Shown here: positions 35,353 through 47,104 of the stretch, in pieces
Layout: every line of letters begins with the position of its first letter
Position numbering within the stretch: position 1 is the stretch's first letter
DNA from: Calcarisporiella thermophila CBS 279.70
Lineage: Eukaryota > Calcarisporiellomycota
Reading direction: 5' to 3'
NCBI RefSeq assembly: GCF_041956535.1
Contig: NW_027192191.1
Coordinates: 495,267 to 559,266, forward strand
DNA: 64,000 bases
Translations under genes and position numbers: made by a program
The notes under the pieces: model-generated
Databases searched by the model: none
What the model was told of the DNA's origin: nothing
What the model saw: only the letters and a program-made list of their open reading frames with translations

Positions 35353-36777
35353 ATGGCTAATCAACCCCAACTGTTTACCATTACTACTCCACCTGGTGCA
35401 ATTGAGCGTCTTCGTGAACGCCTTGCTGACCCCATATTGCCTAATCAGCTTGAAGGGGTTACTTGGGAATATGGCACTGAATTAGCAACTCTAAAGGAAT
35501 ATATTTCTCGTTGGCGCGAATTCAATTGGGAAAAAGCGCTGGACAAAATTAACCAGTTTTCGCATTATAAACTTGAAGTTAATGATATTGATCTTCATTT
35601 CATTCATGAGCCACCTCGCAAACATCCTGAGCGTGCTATCCCTTTACTTTTAATTCACGGTTGGCCAGGAACATTTTGGGAATTTAACAAAGTCATCGAC
35701 CCTCTAGTCAACCCCGAGAGCGATGACTTGCCCGTATTCGATGTGATTGTCCCTTCCTTGCCTGGCTATGGCTACTCCTCTCCCCCCATGCGCCCAGGTT
35801 TTGGCATAGCGGCTATGGCAGAGACACTTCATACATTGATGCTCAAATTAGGCTATGAGAAGTACGCGGTACAGGGAGGTGACTGGGGCAGCATTATTTC
35901 CCGAGTAATTTCTCTGAAATACCCACAACACTGCAAAGCTATGCACCTTAATGGTGTCTATTGCTTTCCTCCAGTGGGATGGAATCTCTGGAAAACGATC
36001 AAGCCTGCTCTATGGTTCGCTGGCTTAACATCTATCTACGACAAGCAGAGCGAAAAATTCATCCGGGATACCTACGAGTTTATGAAAAAGGAGACAGCTT
36101 ATCAGCAGATTCAAGGTACAAAGCCCCAATCGCTTGCCTACGGATTGACAGACTCTCCAGTTGGCCTACTAGGTAAGTGTATTCATGCCAAGGAGCATTA
36201 ACACAGCTAACGCCAACACCTGGATAATATAGCATGGCTCCTGGAGAAGTACCATACATGGACTGATACTCGGGGTGACCCCTCCAAGGCCTTTAACGTC
36301 ACTGATGAGGATTTTCTGACCACTGTCACAATTTATTATCTCACTTGCACAATAGCCTCGAGTATGAGAATTTACTACGAGTTTATGCAGAAACCCGAGA
36401 CCGTTAAACTTCTTCGACAGTATGCCACGGTGCCCACTGGATGCGCTTTATTTGATGGTGATATTATTAAGGTATAGTACGTCTATCCGTCTATATCACA
36501 TCCAAGTAATATGCTACATTGAAAATTAATTCACGTATTTCATAGGCACCAAAAGAGTGGGCGGAACATTATCTGAATGTGCAAGATGGGGCGTTCAATA
36601 CATACAATAAGGTCAGTCCAATGTATGTTGTAGACTCCAATATAGTTTAAGTAACTCCATAACTTTCCATTACAGGGTGGACATTTCGCTGCTCTGGAAG
36701 AACCCCAGATTCTCATCAATGATATACGAAAGTTTTTCAAGAAGCTTAAGATTTTCGGACATGATGCTAGGATGTAA
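35353..36777 (+). CDS. Epoxide hydrolase, microsomal (EPHX1-like) type, alpha/beta fold
   Basis: Opens epoxides to diols, a detoxification or secondary-metabolism step. Exons 35353-36172, 36233-36471, 36546-36611 and 36676-36777 splice to 408 aa. An N-terminal EHN-type region (residues 1-100, with RLRERLADP and WRxFxWExxLDxINQFxHYKLEV) precedes the hydrolase core. Catalytic features: oxyanion motif HGWPGTFWEF, nucleophile in QGGDWGS (Asp about 177), likely acid in FDGDII (Asp about 350) and catalytic His in GGHFAALEEP (about 378). The substrate-activating tyrosines are probably in AYGLTDSP or IYYEFM. Unlike animal EPHX1 there is no N-terminal membrane anchor, as in other fungal enzymes. It appears intact although it sits between decayed genes in the accessory block. 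Confidence 0.93.
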
Positions 36778-37602
36778 TTTTGCTGTACAATAATAAAGTT
36801 AGTTTTTATCTTTTAGATCTACGTCTATTATTAAAATAGAAACTAGATATAAAGATCAAAGATGCTTATGCACAATTCTCTTTAAAAAATCTCAACAATT
36901 ATGTATTGCCAGTTATGTAAGATGCATGCGAATAGATCTCACACTAAACTATAAGCTATTTATGTTTTTACGTAATGGAACGTACTTATTCAACAAGATA
37001 CTATAAATACCAAAAATGCAGGAGTTTTCTAGGCGTCCTTAAAATTAATCATCATTCAAATCTCTTCTCTCATTTCCTTAGTTCAATTAAAGATATGTAT
37101 ATAGCCTTTAATGCCACTATTGACGAGGAGCATTAGATACTATATGGATATTAAGAACAATATTATAATATACCCTACAAAAAACTCGCACGGTGAAAAT
37201 TGCTAGAAAACGTATAAAAGCATGTAGAAAAGATGGAGAACGTTTTCGATTCCTCAAAATTTTTTCCTTTCACCTACTTTTTACGAAATTTATAATGGGA
37301 GAGGAGTCTACAAATTATATTGAAATTGCTAAAAATTTATAGGGAATCGCGAATGTTCTCCATGCTTCTATACGTTTTTTCCGGGTGGTTTTTGTAGTGA
37401 TAAATGCATTATACTCTCCAGCGTTGGCTAGATAAAGTATTTTCAGTTAAATATTTAGCTGGAACTGAATTAGCTAATCAAATCATTATTTAGACATTTT
37501 TCAGAAATACCAAATTAACCATTTATTTCCTATACAAAGGGCATCAAAATAGATATACATTAAATACATTGCTCAGTAATCCAACAACCATGGAGTATGA
37601 TA
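36778..37602. other. AT-rich intergenic region holding a small inverted-repeat element
   Basis: Between the ends of the convergent epoxide hydrolase and TPR genes. Apart from the MITE-like element at 37173-37400 nothing is recognised. Confidence 0.45.
37173..37400. mobile_element. MITE-like element with imperfect terminal inverted repeats
   Basis: The left end reads CCCTACAAAAAACTCGCACGG; the right end, reverse-complemented, reads CACTACAAAAACCACCCGG after a leading T. Inside, blocks such as AAAACGTATAaAAGCATG and GGAGAACgTTttCGATTCC recur inverted on the other arm, so the arms match over some 60-80 bp with indels. TA dinucleotides flank both ends (37171-37172, 37401-37402), as expected of Tc1/mariner-type insertion. 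About 228 bp, with no coding capacity. Confidence 0.6.
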
Positions 37603-38544
37603 TCACCTTCTCCTCCACCTCCACCACCTACACCACCAGTAATTAGATTGTGATATTGAGGCTAGTGCATCGAGGGCATTTGATGCCATGGGGTGGTTGG
37701 CTCCCAGAGCATTATCTCGGATCACTCGTGTTTTATAGTAGAGTTTTCTTGTCTTGCCAGCATTTCGTTGTTGTTTCTGTAGTTCGCAAAGACATTGCCC
37801 AGCACATATATCAGGCTCAACGTTTAATTTAGCTAATATGCTTAGATATTCAAGTAAATTTGGTTGTTCGCACCCTACACACTTATTCTGAATTGCCATG
37901 GCCCCTAGAAAAATATCCACCGCCCTCCAATAGTCATCTCCCTCTCCAATAATCTCTCCCTGTTCTTTTAGATATATCGGCGACTTTGAATAATCAAACC
38001 CCAGGTATTTTTCAATGAGTTCTAGCCCCTTCCGGTACAGCTGTCCTGCTTCGTTCCTTTTACCTTGTTTCGAGTAGAGTCCAGCAATTCGATCCAGTAA
38101 ATACAATATATACAAGTGATCACTCCCTGACAATTTCTCCTGTATGATCATTGCTTTTTTATACATCTTTTCCGCTTCAATATACTTTCCTTGCCTAGCG
38201 TAAAATTTTGCCAATTGGTCTAAAGAATAAAGGGTATTCGGGTGATCATGGCCAAATGCATTCGCCTGGATTTCCATTGCCCTCAGCAATAACGGCTCGG
38301 CTTTGTCATAGCTACCTCGTTCGATATAAAATTCGGCTAAATAGTAAAAAAATTCTACAGTATCCGGGTGCTCATATCCTACCGCCTTCTCTTGAGACTC
38401 GAGTATTCCTCTATATAGGCTTTCTGCTTTGTCATAGTCGCCTTGAAGCATATAGAATCTGGCCAACTTTTCCGGGGAGCAGATAATGATTGGATAAACA
38501 GATACCATCAATTCCTCCTTATTCCCCAATAAAAATACAGTCAA
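37603..38544 (-). CDS. TPR-repeat protein related to the NB-ARC/TPR receptors
   Basis: Intronless 313-aa frame made of 42-aa kinesin-light-chain-type TPRs (for example ARFYMLQGDYDKAESLYRG, AEFYIERGSYDKAEPLLLRA, AKFYARQGKYIEAEKMYKKA), several of them degenerate in the C-terminal half. It has no nucleotide-binding domain. The C-terminus ends in Trp/Arg (SNYWWCRWWRWRRR), partly encoded by a TGG/AGG triplet run. Its repeats and tail resemble the C-terminal halves of the receptors on either side, so it may be a truncated relative or a free-standing repeat partner. The upstream 1.2 kb shows no NB-ARC remnant. The ATG at 38544 lies close to the first repeat; a longer original N-terminus is possible. 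Confidence 0.7.
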   Translation of the reverse strand: MTVFLLGNKEELMVSVYPIIICSPEKLARFYMLQGDYDKAESLYRGILESQEKAVGYEHPDTVEFFYYLAEFYIERGSYDKAEPLLLRAMEIQANAFGHDHPNTLYSLDQLAKFYARQGKYIEAEKMYKKAMIIQEKLSGSDHLYILYLLDRIAGLYSKQGKRNEAGQLYRKGLELIEKYLGFDYSKSPIYLKEQGEIIGEGDDYWRAVDIFLGAMAIQNKCVGCEQPNLLEYLSILAKLNVEPDICAGQCLCELQKQQRNAGKTRKLYYKTRVIRDNALGANHPMASNALDALASISQSNYWWCRWWRWRRR

Positions 38545-39783
38545 TCAGTAAACAACAGCTTTTCAGCCTCAAATTGATAATTAGTGCACACAGCAAATAG
38601 CCTTATGTTATAATCCGCTGAAGACTAGAGAGAGCGATAAGGAGATTTAGAGCCTCTACCAAGTGAAGGTTATATAGATATGGATAGAGATATTCGAGTA
38701 ATTTTAAGGTTAAACACAATGAGGTTATTGTTTCGACCTTAAAAAAGCGGAGCTAAAGTATTTTGTATAACGAGATGTAACCTAAGCAAGAGACGAAACT
38801 CTGATGAACTCTTCACCCCTTTAAATATAATTTAATATCATCAGTTAATTCCAAACACTGATGATCAGAGGAGCTATTTTGATTCTTTTCGTAAGAAGCT
38901 TGGTTCTATTTTATTGAGTTTGATCTAACTCGAAGCAAATTAAAAAGCGAAATGATATTTCTATCAGAGATAGAGTGCTCAAATAGATTAATTCACGTTC
39001 TGCAAGAAGTTGCTCTATAAGATTGTACCAAGCCTCAATCCAGCATACGGAATAGTCTGAAGTTTATACTATATACTGCGAGTACTATATCTAAACAGAT
39101 TTCAGTTTTTTTGGATAGTCCTTTCGGTTCATTGGAAAATTTCGTGCTCCGTTTGAAGGGGGATCCTTGTAGCTCAAGCATCAAACTGTTAAAAAAATTA
39201 ACGCAACGCCAGAGGTATTTTTTTTCTATTTGCTCTACGTATATGATAAAATTATTAACTTTACAGAGTGAAAAGGAGGAGGAGGGAAGCCATTTTTTTG
39301 GTCTGGTGACTTGAGAATTTAAAATATGCTTATATCAAAATTCAAAAGTAAATGATAGAGTCACAGCGAGAGCAAATTGTAGGATTGATGAGATAGACGC
39401 CACTAATCAACTGAGCAATTTACTACCGCTTATTCTGCCATTGGCTCTAATTAATTTTTCTCGAGCGCAAAAGTTATATTCGGCTTAGAAGATAACATTA
39501 ATCAATATTCATATTGGCAAGCTTATTTATCACTGAATTATTATTAAATGTTAAATAACTTGAAAATGATGTTAATCGCACACTAGGTCTATACCAATTG
39601 GTTATTATATATTGATTAAATATATATGATATTGCCAATTGACTTTTTCATCTCTTTATATTTGAAAGGGAGCTGAGAAATGGAAAGATGAGTTAAAGTA
39701 TTTTTCTTATACTCGTTGCTTCTCTCAGAAATCCATCAGATAAAGAGACACTGTACATGAGCACCTTAATGTATTGTTACATT
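38545..39783. other. AT-rich intergenic region, nothing recognised
   Basis: About 1.2 kb between two TPR-containing genes on the same strand. The short open frame at 39111-39314 has no features. Confidence 0.45.
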
Positions 39784-42095
39784 TTATTTATTGGAAGGAT
39801 AGAGTACGATTCTTCTCCACCAAGTAGAATCATATTCGTATGAAATAGCCTGGCGAGTCCGGAATGTTTCAGAATGCGAGCGCCCCAGCACACTCACTTG
39901 TATCACAAGCACGCGTTCATAAAGCATATCAGCTTCGTCATATTTTCCTTGGAAGCGGTTCGCTTTCGCTAAATTAGTCAAAGAAGCCACCGTATCAATG
40001 TGGTCGGACCCCAAAATTTTCTCTCGGATTTCAAGAGCTATCTTGAACAATGTTTCTGCAGTCCTGTAGTGACCTCGGATGAAATAGACGACTGCCAAGT
40101 TATCCACCGACACGGCGGTTCTCAAGTGCTCGCGACCAAGCGTTTTCTCTAGAATATCCACTCCTCGCTCTAAAAGAGGAATTGCCTTATCATACTCCCC
40201 CTCGGAACAATAGAATACCGCGAGATTATTCAAAGGAGCAACCTTATCCAGCTGTGTTTGACCCAGGTGCCTCCCTATAATTGTTAGCGACCGTTTGAAT
40301 AGCGCCTCGACTTTATTACTTCTACCCGTCTGGCTATAAATAATGGCTGTACAATTCAGTAGGATTGCTATATTTGGGTGGTTATGTCCTAGCGAAACTT
40401 CCTGACTAGCAAGCAATCGCTGAATGATCGGCTCTGCCTTGTAATAGTATCTTTGCTCGAGATATACAATGGCCAAATTGATCAGAGAAATTGAAGTATT
40501 CGGATGCTCCGCCCCATATAGCAAATCTGAGATATACAAGGTGAGGAGTGCAAGATGTTCCAAGCCAAAATAGAATCCATGGCTTATCTGATAGGAAACT
40601 GTGTGTATAAGAAGGCTGACCAATTGTTTAGAAATAATCGGTGCTTGGCTTAGAGTCTCGAGCACAGTGATGTATTGGTGAATATGGGGGAGATAATTTT
40701 TCATCATCGCTTGAAGATGGCCGGCACTGGAGAAGGAAACTTCATTATTGAGTGCCTCAGCTATATTCCATGCCACCCGTAGCCTATTCTCATGTTTCAT
40801 TAGCTCAAACATGGCCTTCTGAATGGCCCTAGGTACTGTGATTGTCTTTATTCGAGTGCCCCTCTCTTTCTCGCTTTCTTCCCCGATAGAACCGATGAAA
40901 ACGACAGAGAATAGCGACAAAGAAAAAGCAGCTGATTCAATAAGTCTTGGCATCAACCCAGCTTCTACATTTTGTAATAAGGAGGTTTCATGAAATATAT
41001 CGAATTCCAGAGCAGAATGTTGTTTTTCGAAGAGTCGTAGCGGAATTGCATCGGGTTTTAGAAAAACAGAAGTTTCGAGGATGGGCAAGGTCAAAGGATT
41101 AAGTGTCCTAAGTCTCTCCAGTGAAATCCTTAGCGTCTTTGCAACTATACGCTCATATCTAATAGGCCTATCGCCAGCTTGACAGAAGAGAGGAGGTTCT
41201 GGGCTATCTCTGATTTTGTTGAGGTATTGTTGAAATGAATACACGATGCTTTTATTAATATGTGCTCGTGCAAGTGCGATCGCTAAGGGTATTCGGTCGA
41301 GTTCATCAACAATTTCACGAGCGACGTTCATTATTGCAATATTGTTTCTGATTAGCGAAGGTTGAAGCAGGAGTTCAATGGCCTCATATTCTTCCATCTT
41401 ATCCACGCGAATAGTGCTTGCCTCTTCTGGAGAATTGTCATCGCGAGTGGTCACAATGATATTCCCACCACAAGATGGCAATAGTTCGAACAATTTCTTG
41501 CTCGTGATAGTATCGAGATCGTCCAAAAGAAGAAGCCATTTCCTCCTTTCATTGAGCCAGGAGAAAACCCAACGGATCTTGTCCTCGGAAAATTCCAAAC
41601 TGTTGCAGCCAAGCTTGTGTGCTAGCCTATTGAAACCATCAAGGGCAGATGTCCAACTGCCAATACTTAGCCAAAATATATATTTGTATTGATGGCGATT
41701 TCGATGACAGTAGTGGAGCGTCAGTTGGGTTTTGCCCATTCCGCCGTGCCCACTTAGTACTAGGGTCCTGCTTCTACCCGGAAGTAGTTTCCTCTCAAAT
41801 GTCTCTTCCATTTGTCTCATAAGAATGGGTCGCTCGACGTAATCTTGGCTCAGCTGGAAAGCACCGTATGAATAATTAAATATTTTAGGGGCAGATTCCG
41901 ACTTTACTAGAAAATCACAACTAGAGAAGGATTCTGTAAGACGTTTACTATGAAATTAGTTGAAACCAATCTAATTCCTAAGAATGGCCACCTACCATGA
42001 TCCACGATGAAGTCACTTGAGGTTGTATTTTCTGGATTTGCCACCACGTTGTCAGCAGGGCTAGTCTCTTGAGTGAGAACTGTTTGTGAAGCCAT
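39784..42095 (-). CDS. NB-ARC/TPR NLR-like receptor, intact
   Basis: STAND-class signalling ATPase of the kind used by fungi in heterokaryon or non-self recognition. Exons 42095-41996 and 41906-39784 join in phase 1 to 740 aa. The short N-terminus (MASQTVLTQETSPADNVVAN...) has no recognised effector domain. The NB-ARC shows P-loop GHGGMGKTQ (about 86-94), Walker B KWLLLLDDLD, IIVTTRDD and IPLAIALARAH; the expected D-E order is intact. A helical linker (about 250-420) carries no MHD-like motif that I can name. Residues 430-720 hold about seven TPRs (LINLAIVYLEQRYYYKAEP, LNNLAVFYCSEGEYDKAIP, LTNLAKANRFQGKYDEADM). The C-terminus STWWRRIV parallels the Trp tail of the broken paralogue. Function as a receptor is inferred from architecture. 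Confidence 0.88.
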
Positions 42096-44479
42096 CTTGT
42101 AGATGATGATAGGAAAGGCTGAGAATCTATAGGTATTAGCCAGGTTAGTGCGGAAGCCTCCAGTGTATTAAATAGATGCTATCATGCGCTGCTGTGGCCA
42201 ATAGTGCATAATCCGATTCTGGAGAGGAAAAATAGAAGCACTTCACCCGGCTTTTTTTATTGCTGTGTCCTGCTGAAACCGTTCCCAGCTCGCCCGTCGC
42301 ATAGAAAACATGGGAGAGACTGAAGTTAAGGTTGGCTGAGCCTTAACCTTTAGACAAATGTCGTCTGCCGTCTATTGGTCGACTGGTTCTCGTCCCCCAT
42401 AGCACACCCATCCGATTCAGCCAAGTTGTCCTCGAGCTTCTCAAAGCAGAGGTTGCGTCTAATCTTAGTGGATGGGCCCCTCGGTGGCCAATGTCTCCTC
42501 GCAGAAGGTTAAGCTCCATCTTCTTTTTCTCTGATCGATGCCCGTGAGTAGAGCTATAGGCAACAGACCACCTTGTGTAATATCCGATTTATTATTCTAT
42601 AGAGTGTACCCGTGTCATGTATATTCCCATTGAGCAAATCAATAGAGTGCCGTAATTCATCCCGAATTCTAAGCGATTTGAGTCCTCTAATTCAATACAG
42701 CGATGGAGAATCGTGGGATACACTAGGAATTTTCAAAGTAACACTAATCCTCCATCAAACGTATTAATAACCTAGAAGTGCGATGAATATTCAAGTATTA
42801 TTTCAAGCATTATTTATCCAATATCAATCAATCGAAGAGTGTGCATTCCTGCTATGGTTTTCATTTCAAACCCATTTCGATAGAAGCTCGATAATCTGGC
42901 CCAGGGAATAAATCTAGTTGCCGAGTATGTCGACTATCTGATAGACCTATGCTTGTTACTCTCTTATTTTTGTGAAGCCCTAATTATATTTCCTCATCTA
43001 TCTAATAAAAAAATGTATTCATTCAAAACTTCTAAACATAAGGGAATGAATCATGCCCTAATTGTGGCGTTCACAAGCTATTGCATCGGGAGAGGATATA
43101 AATGTATATAGGTGTAAAATGTAGAAACAGAGTAGCCAGATTAGCAGCAACATCATGTTCAAATGGTCAAGGAGAGGATAAATAGAGCAGTATTCAAGGA
43201 TAGCGCAACCCCATGAAACAGTTCATGTGGCCGTTATAATATTGCAATAAAACTATGATATAACAGATATCCTAAAAATTTGACTGTTACCGACTTTCCT
43301 CCACCTGAAAATCATAATGACCAGCTTATAATGGTATATTTCTAATTCGCAATCTTTGACAAAATTCAGAGGCGAGTAATTTCTTTGTTGCATGTCGAAA
43401 ACCAAACTTACATGATTGTATCCCTGTACTCTCAGGCTTACAAGTACAATGACTTAGCAAGAGCTATATCCTTACATGCAGTAAATAATTCGAGAGCTTT
43501 TCCAGCAGTTGAAGGCTCTTTCGCCCTGCATTCACTCTTTCGCTCGGGAACTCAATACTTTTTACAAAAGGGGGTGGGTTTATAATGTTTAAAAATAATA
43601 TGAAAATTAAACGCTGGAAAACCGCCTGAGTGAAGTATCTCTATAGTTTCTTTTTGTGTATAGTCACTAAGGTATAATCTATGAAGATATGGTATTAGTG
43701 ACAAAATACTAGAGTTTGATGGAATAAAAGCTGGGACGGTTAGAAGAAATTCCAAATTAGCTGAACAAATAGATTAAGATTGAACTTCAACGATGTATTA
43801 AACTCGTAAACAATGAGTATACTACACAATTAATCATGTTTGCTTCGGCTGATGCAATATTAGTCAAAGTTGAATTTTCATCGATCCTCGACTAAGAATG
43901 GCCGAAAAAATATAAAATATTGTTATAATTTGGCCGGATCAGATCATTGTTATTCTTTCATTTTCTATTCCGCTAAGAAGTGAGTTAATTAAGACTTTAG
44001 GATTATTATTTTTTTCGAACATCTTGGAGCAACTCTGTTCCAAAACACTTAATAGGCTGCTAATAGAAATGTAATAAAATCAAGTCATTTTGTATACTAT
44101 CACATGATATGATAGGTTTTAAGGGTTAAGTTAAACGTTAAAACAAAAACACAGTTCCTGACTGACTGACATAGCTGCCGCGAAAATAAACAAGTGTGTA
44201 AGTACCTTGTACTAGAGATAAACAATTAATACCGGAAGGCTCCATTTCATCTCTTCCTCATCGCATCGTCTTTTTTCATCTTTTTCATCGATTTTTTTTT
44301 TTTTCATCTATTAGCTTGGTTTAGACCGAACTAATAAAAGCACAGGGTAAATAATTCCGATGAAATTCTTTGCGCTTGACGTTTTGTTCAAGAAACACAG
44401 AGCAGTTTCATCCGCATTTTTAAATTATTATCCTCTAATCTATGGCTTATAAAATTCCACCGATTTCATAATATAGATA
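42096..44479. other. 2.4-kb intergenic region
   Basis: 42240-42560 is GC-richer and includes a short hairpin-like repeat (GTTAAGG...CCTTAAC at about 42325-42347). The rest is AT-rich with no coding signal beyond chance frames (43385-43585). The right end is presumed promoter of the carrier gene and has a poly-T run near 44289-44304. Confidence 0.4.
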
Positions 44480-46668
44480 ATGTCATCCGAAAGTTACCCC
44501 GCAAGTTCCGCTCTTGAAATGCTAACAGATCCGAAGGCTCGCTATAAGCGCATTTTCCAAAAATATGGATCCGTAGAGCGAGATGGCGAGCGTTTTATGA
44601 CACAGGATGATTTCGTGGCTGCGATCGCTGGGGATGATCCCAAGATTCAACACGAGCAATTCGCACTTCTATTCCGATTTGCCGATCGCAGCCATCGGGG
44701 GCTCGTTTCCACTGATGATTTCGCATATTTTGAGCAGCAGATATTGACAAAACCAGATGTGGAATACGAGATTGCATTCCGGTTATTTGACACCCAGAAT
44801 ACTGGCAAGATTACCTTTGGACAGTTTAAGCAAGCCCTTTCATCATTTTTGGCTCCTGGCTCAGCACCGATCGACTTCAACAGTGATTGGATGCGGATGT
44901 TTGTTGGCGGAGGAAAGAAGGCCGAAGATGCAGACAGCCGTACGCTGACTTATGGGGAATTCTCACAACTTCTCAAGGGCCTGCAAGGGGAGCGTCTTCG
45001 CCAACAGTTCAAACGCCACGACCCCGAGGGCACCGGGTTCATCTCCCCTGAGTCCTTCCAGCAGATTATTTCGGATGTAGCTCGACACAAACTTTCCGAC
45101 TACGTTATCGAGCGCCTGCCGACTATCTCCCAGGTGTGTCCCGACGGAATAGGCTATGCGCACGTACTCGCCTTCCATAATGTGATTCGGCAGCTAGACC
45201 AGATAGAGCGGATCTTACGCGAGGCGATAACAGCGAGCCGGGACGGGCGAATCACTAAGCGCGAATTTATGGAGGCAGCCGCTCGTTCCACTCGATTCTC
45301 TATGATCACGCCTCTCGAGGCCGATGTTATCTTCCATTTTGCGGGGTATGATGTGAAGGACGCCAGACTAAACCTACGAGACTTTGCTCGGCTTCTCGAT
45401 CCGGCGTGGCGGCCACGCGTTGTTGCCGAGGAAGTGAAACTGCCGAAAAAGGAGCCTAAAGGTTTCCTGTGGGATTTGCTTGAGAGTGCACATTCTTTTG
45501 CTCTCGGATCCATTGCCGGTGCGGTCGGCGCAACCGTCGTTTACCCGATCGATCTCGTGAAGACTCGCATGCAAAACCAGCGGTCAAAAGTAGTGGGAGA
45601 AATTTTGTACAAGAATAGCTGGGACTGTTTCAAGAAAGTCGTTAAGAATGAGGGGCTGCTGGGTTTGTATCGTGGGCTTGGACCGCAGCTTGTGGTATGC
45701 TTCTCATCCGTTTAGCGGGCAATTCGTATTTCGCTTATTCTGATTCGAGATACTCAATGTTTGATTGCTTTTTCTTTTATTAAGGGTGTTGCTCCAGAAA
45801 AAGCAATCAAACTGACGGTAAACGACCTTGTGCGTGGCAAGCTGAAGAACAAGGATACCGGTGAAATTTGGTGGGGCTACGAGGTGATTGCTGGTGGTAC
45901 GGCTGGTGGTTGCCAAGTGGTAAGTTGGATGAATGCATATAGTTCTTAACAGGCCCAAAATATTCACCGGCTCCATCACGAAACTAGATTTTCACGAACC
46001 CTCTCGAAATAGTAAAAATTCGCCTCCAGATTCAGGGTGAAATGGCCAAACACATTGAGGGTGTGCCAAAGCGCTCGGCGACCTGGATTGTGCGAAATCT
46101 AGGTATTGTGGGTCTCTATAAGGGTGCAAGTGCATGTCTCTTGCGCGATATTCCCTTCTCAGCCATTTATTTCCCCGCCTACGCACACCTTAAACGCGAT
46201 GTCTTCCACGAGGGTCGCGACGGCAAGAAGCTCTCCATTGGCGAGCTGCTTTTGTCGGGTGGTATTGCGGGTATGCCGGCTGCTTATTTGACCACTCCGG
46301 CTGATGTTATCAAGACACGTCTTCAAGTGGAGGCAAGAAAAGGTCAGACCACTTACAGCGGCATTACGGATGCGGCGCGAAAAATCATGAGAGAAGAAGG
46401 GTTCCGCGCCTTCTTCAAAGGCGGAGTTGCCCGCGTCTTGCGCTCATCGCCGCAGTTCGCCACAACGTTGATGGTGTATGAGCTGTTGCAGAAATGGCTC
46501 CCATTGAAGACAGAGGCTGTGGAGAAAGTGATCTCGCCCGAGATGCGCGCAGACTCGGATCTAGGCCCCTTGCGATCCAGGAATGCTATTCGCACCCTCC
46601 TAGATCTTGATTATCGATTTGGGGTTGTGCCGCAAGGAGTGAAAATGCCTAATGTTGGAAAAGCATAG
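44480..46668 (+). CDS. AGC1: Mitochondrial aspartate/glutamate carrier with N-terminal EF-hands
   Basis: Inner-membrane antiporter of the SLC25 family that exports aspartate for glutamate plus H+, part of the malate-aspartate shuttle. Exons 44480-45694, 45785-45919 and 45988-46668 splice to 676 aa, the length of aralar/citrin. The N-terminal half contains EF-hand-like units ([47 protein letters not shown]) forming the regulatory domain. The C-terminal half has the three carrier signatures [22 protein letters not shown] and [11 protein letters not shown]. The long N-terminal domain distinguishes it from short fungal carriers; whether it truly binds calcium is not clear from the loops. Confidence 0.93.
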
Positions 46669-47104
46669 CATTTTTATTTTCCTCCCCAAGCATAGAATTT
46701 TTTACATTTTGATTTTAGGAAAAAAATTTTTAATGCTTATAATATTTTCTTGAGTGTTCTCCTCAAAATATTTTTGGTGTTTTTTCTTTGGATGGACAAA
46801 GGAGCGTCAATATTATTTCACAAGGGTTGTTTGTCTTCGCATTAGATACCATTTATTGCTTTTTAACATTTCCCCCCTTTTAGAATCTATAGAGCAAAAA
46901 ACTAAAACACGCTCCTTTAGTTTATCGATGACTTTATCCTTTGAGCTTGCCTTTTCCTTATATTTTTTGTCGAATATACAATCGAGACTGGGAAATGGCT
47001 GTAACTGTTTTATTTTATTTTATTTTATTTGGGAACCACAGCGGAGTAAGTTAATTTTCTGATATATCTACAACAAAATCCAATGTTCTCTTTCATTAAG
47101 CCTC
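46669..47104. other. Convergent intergenic region with a TTTTA microsatellite
   Basis: The 3' flanks of the carrier and Elm1-like genes. A run of TTTTA units lies at 47008-47030. Confidence 0.5.

Noticed and set aside
42321-42351. Hairpin GTTAAGG...CCTTAAC as a terminator or RNA element
   Set aside because: Short, with two competing pairings, and far from any gene end.
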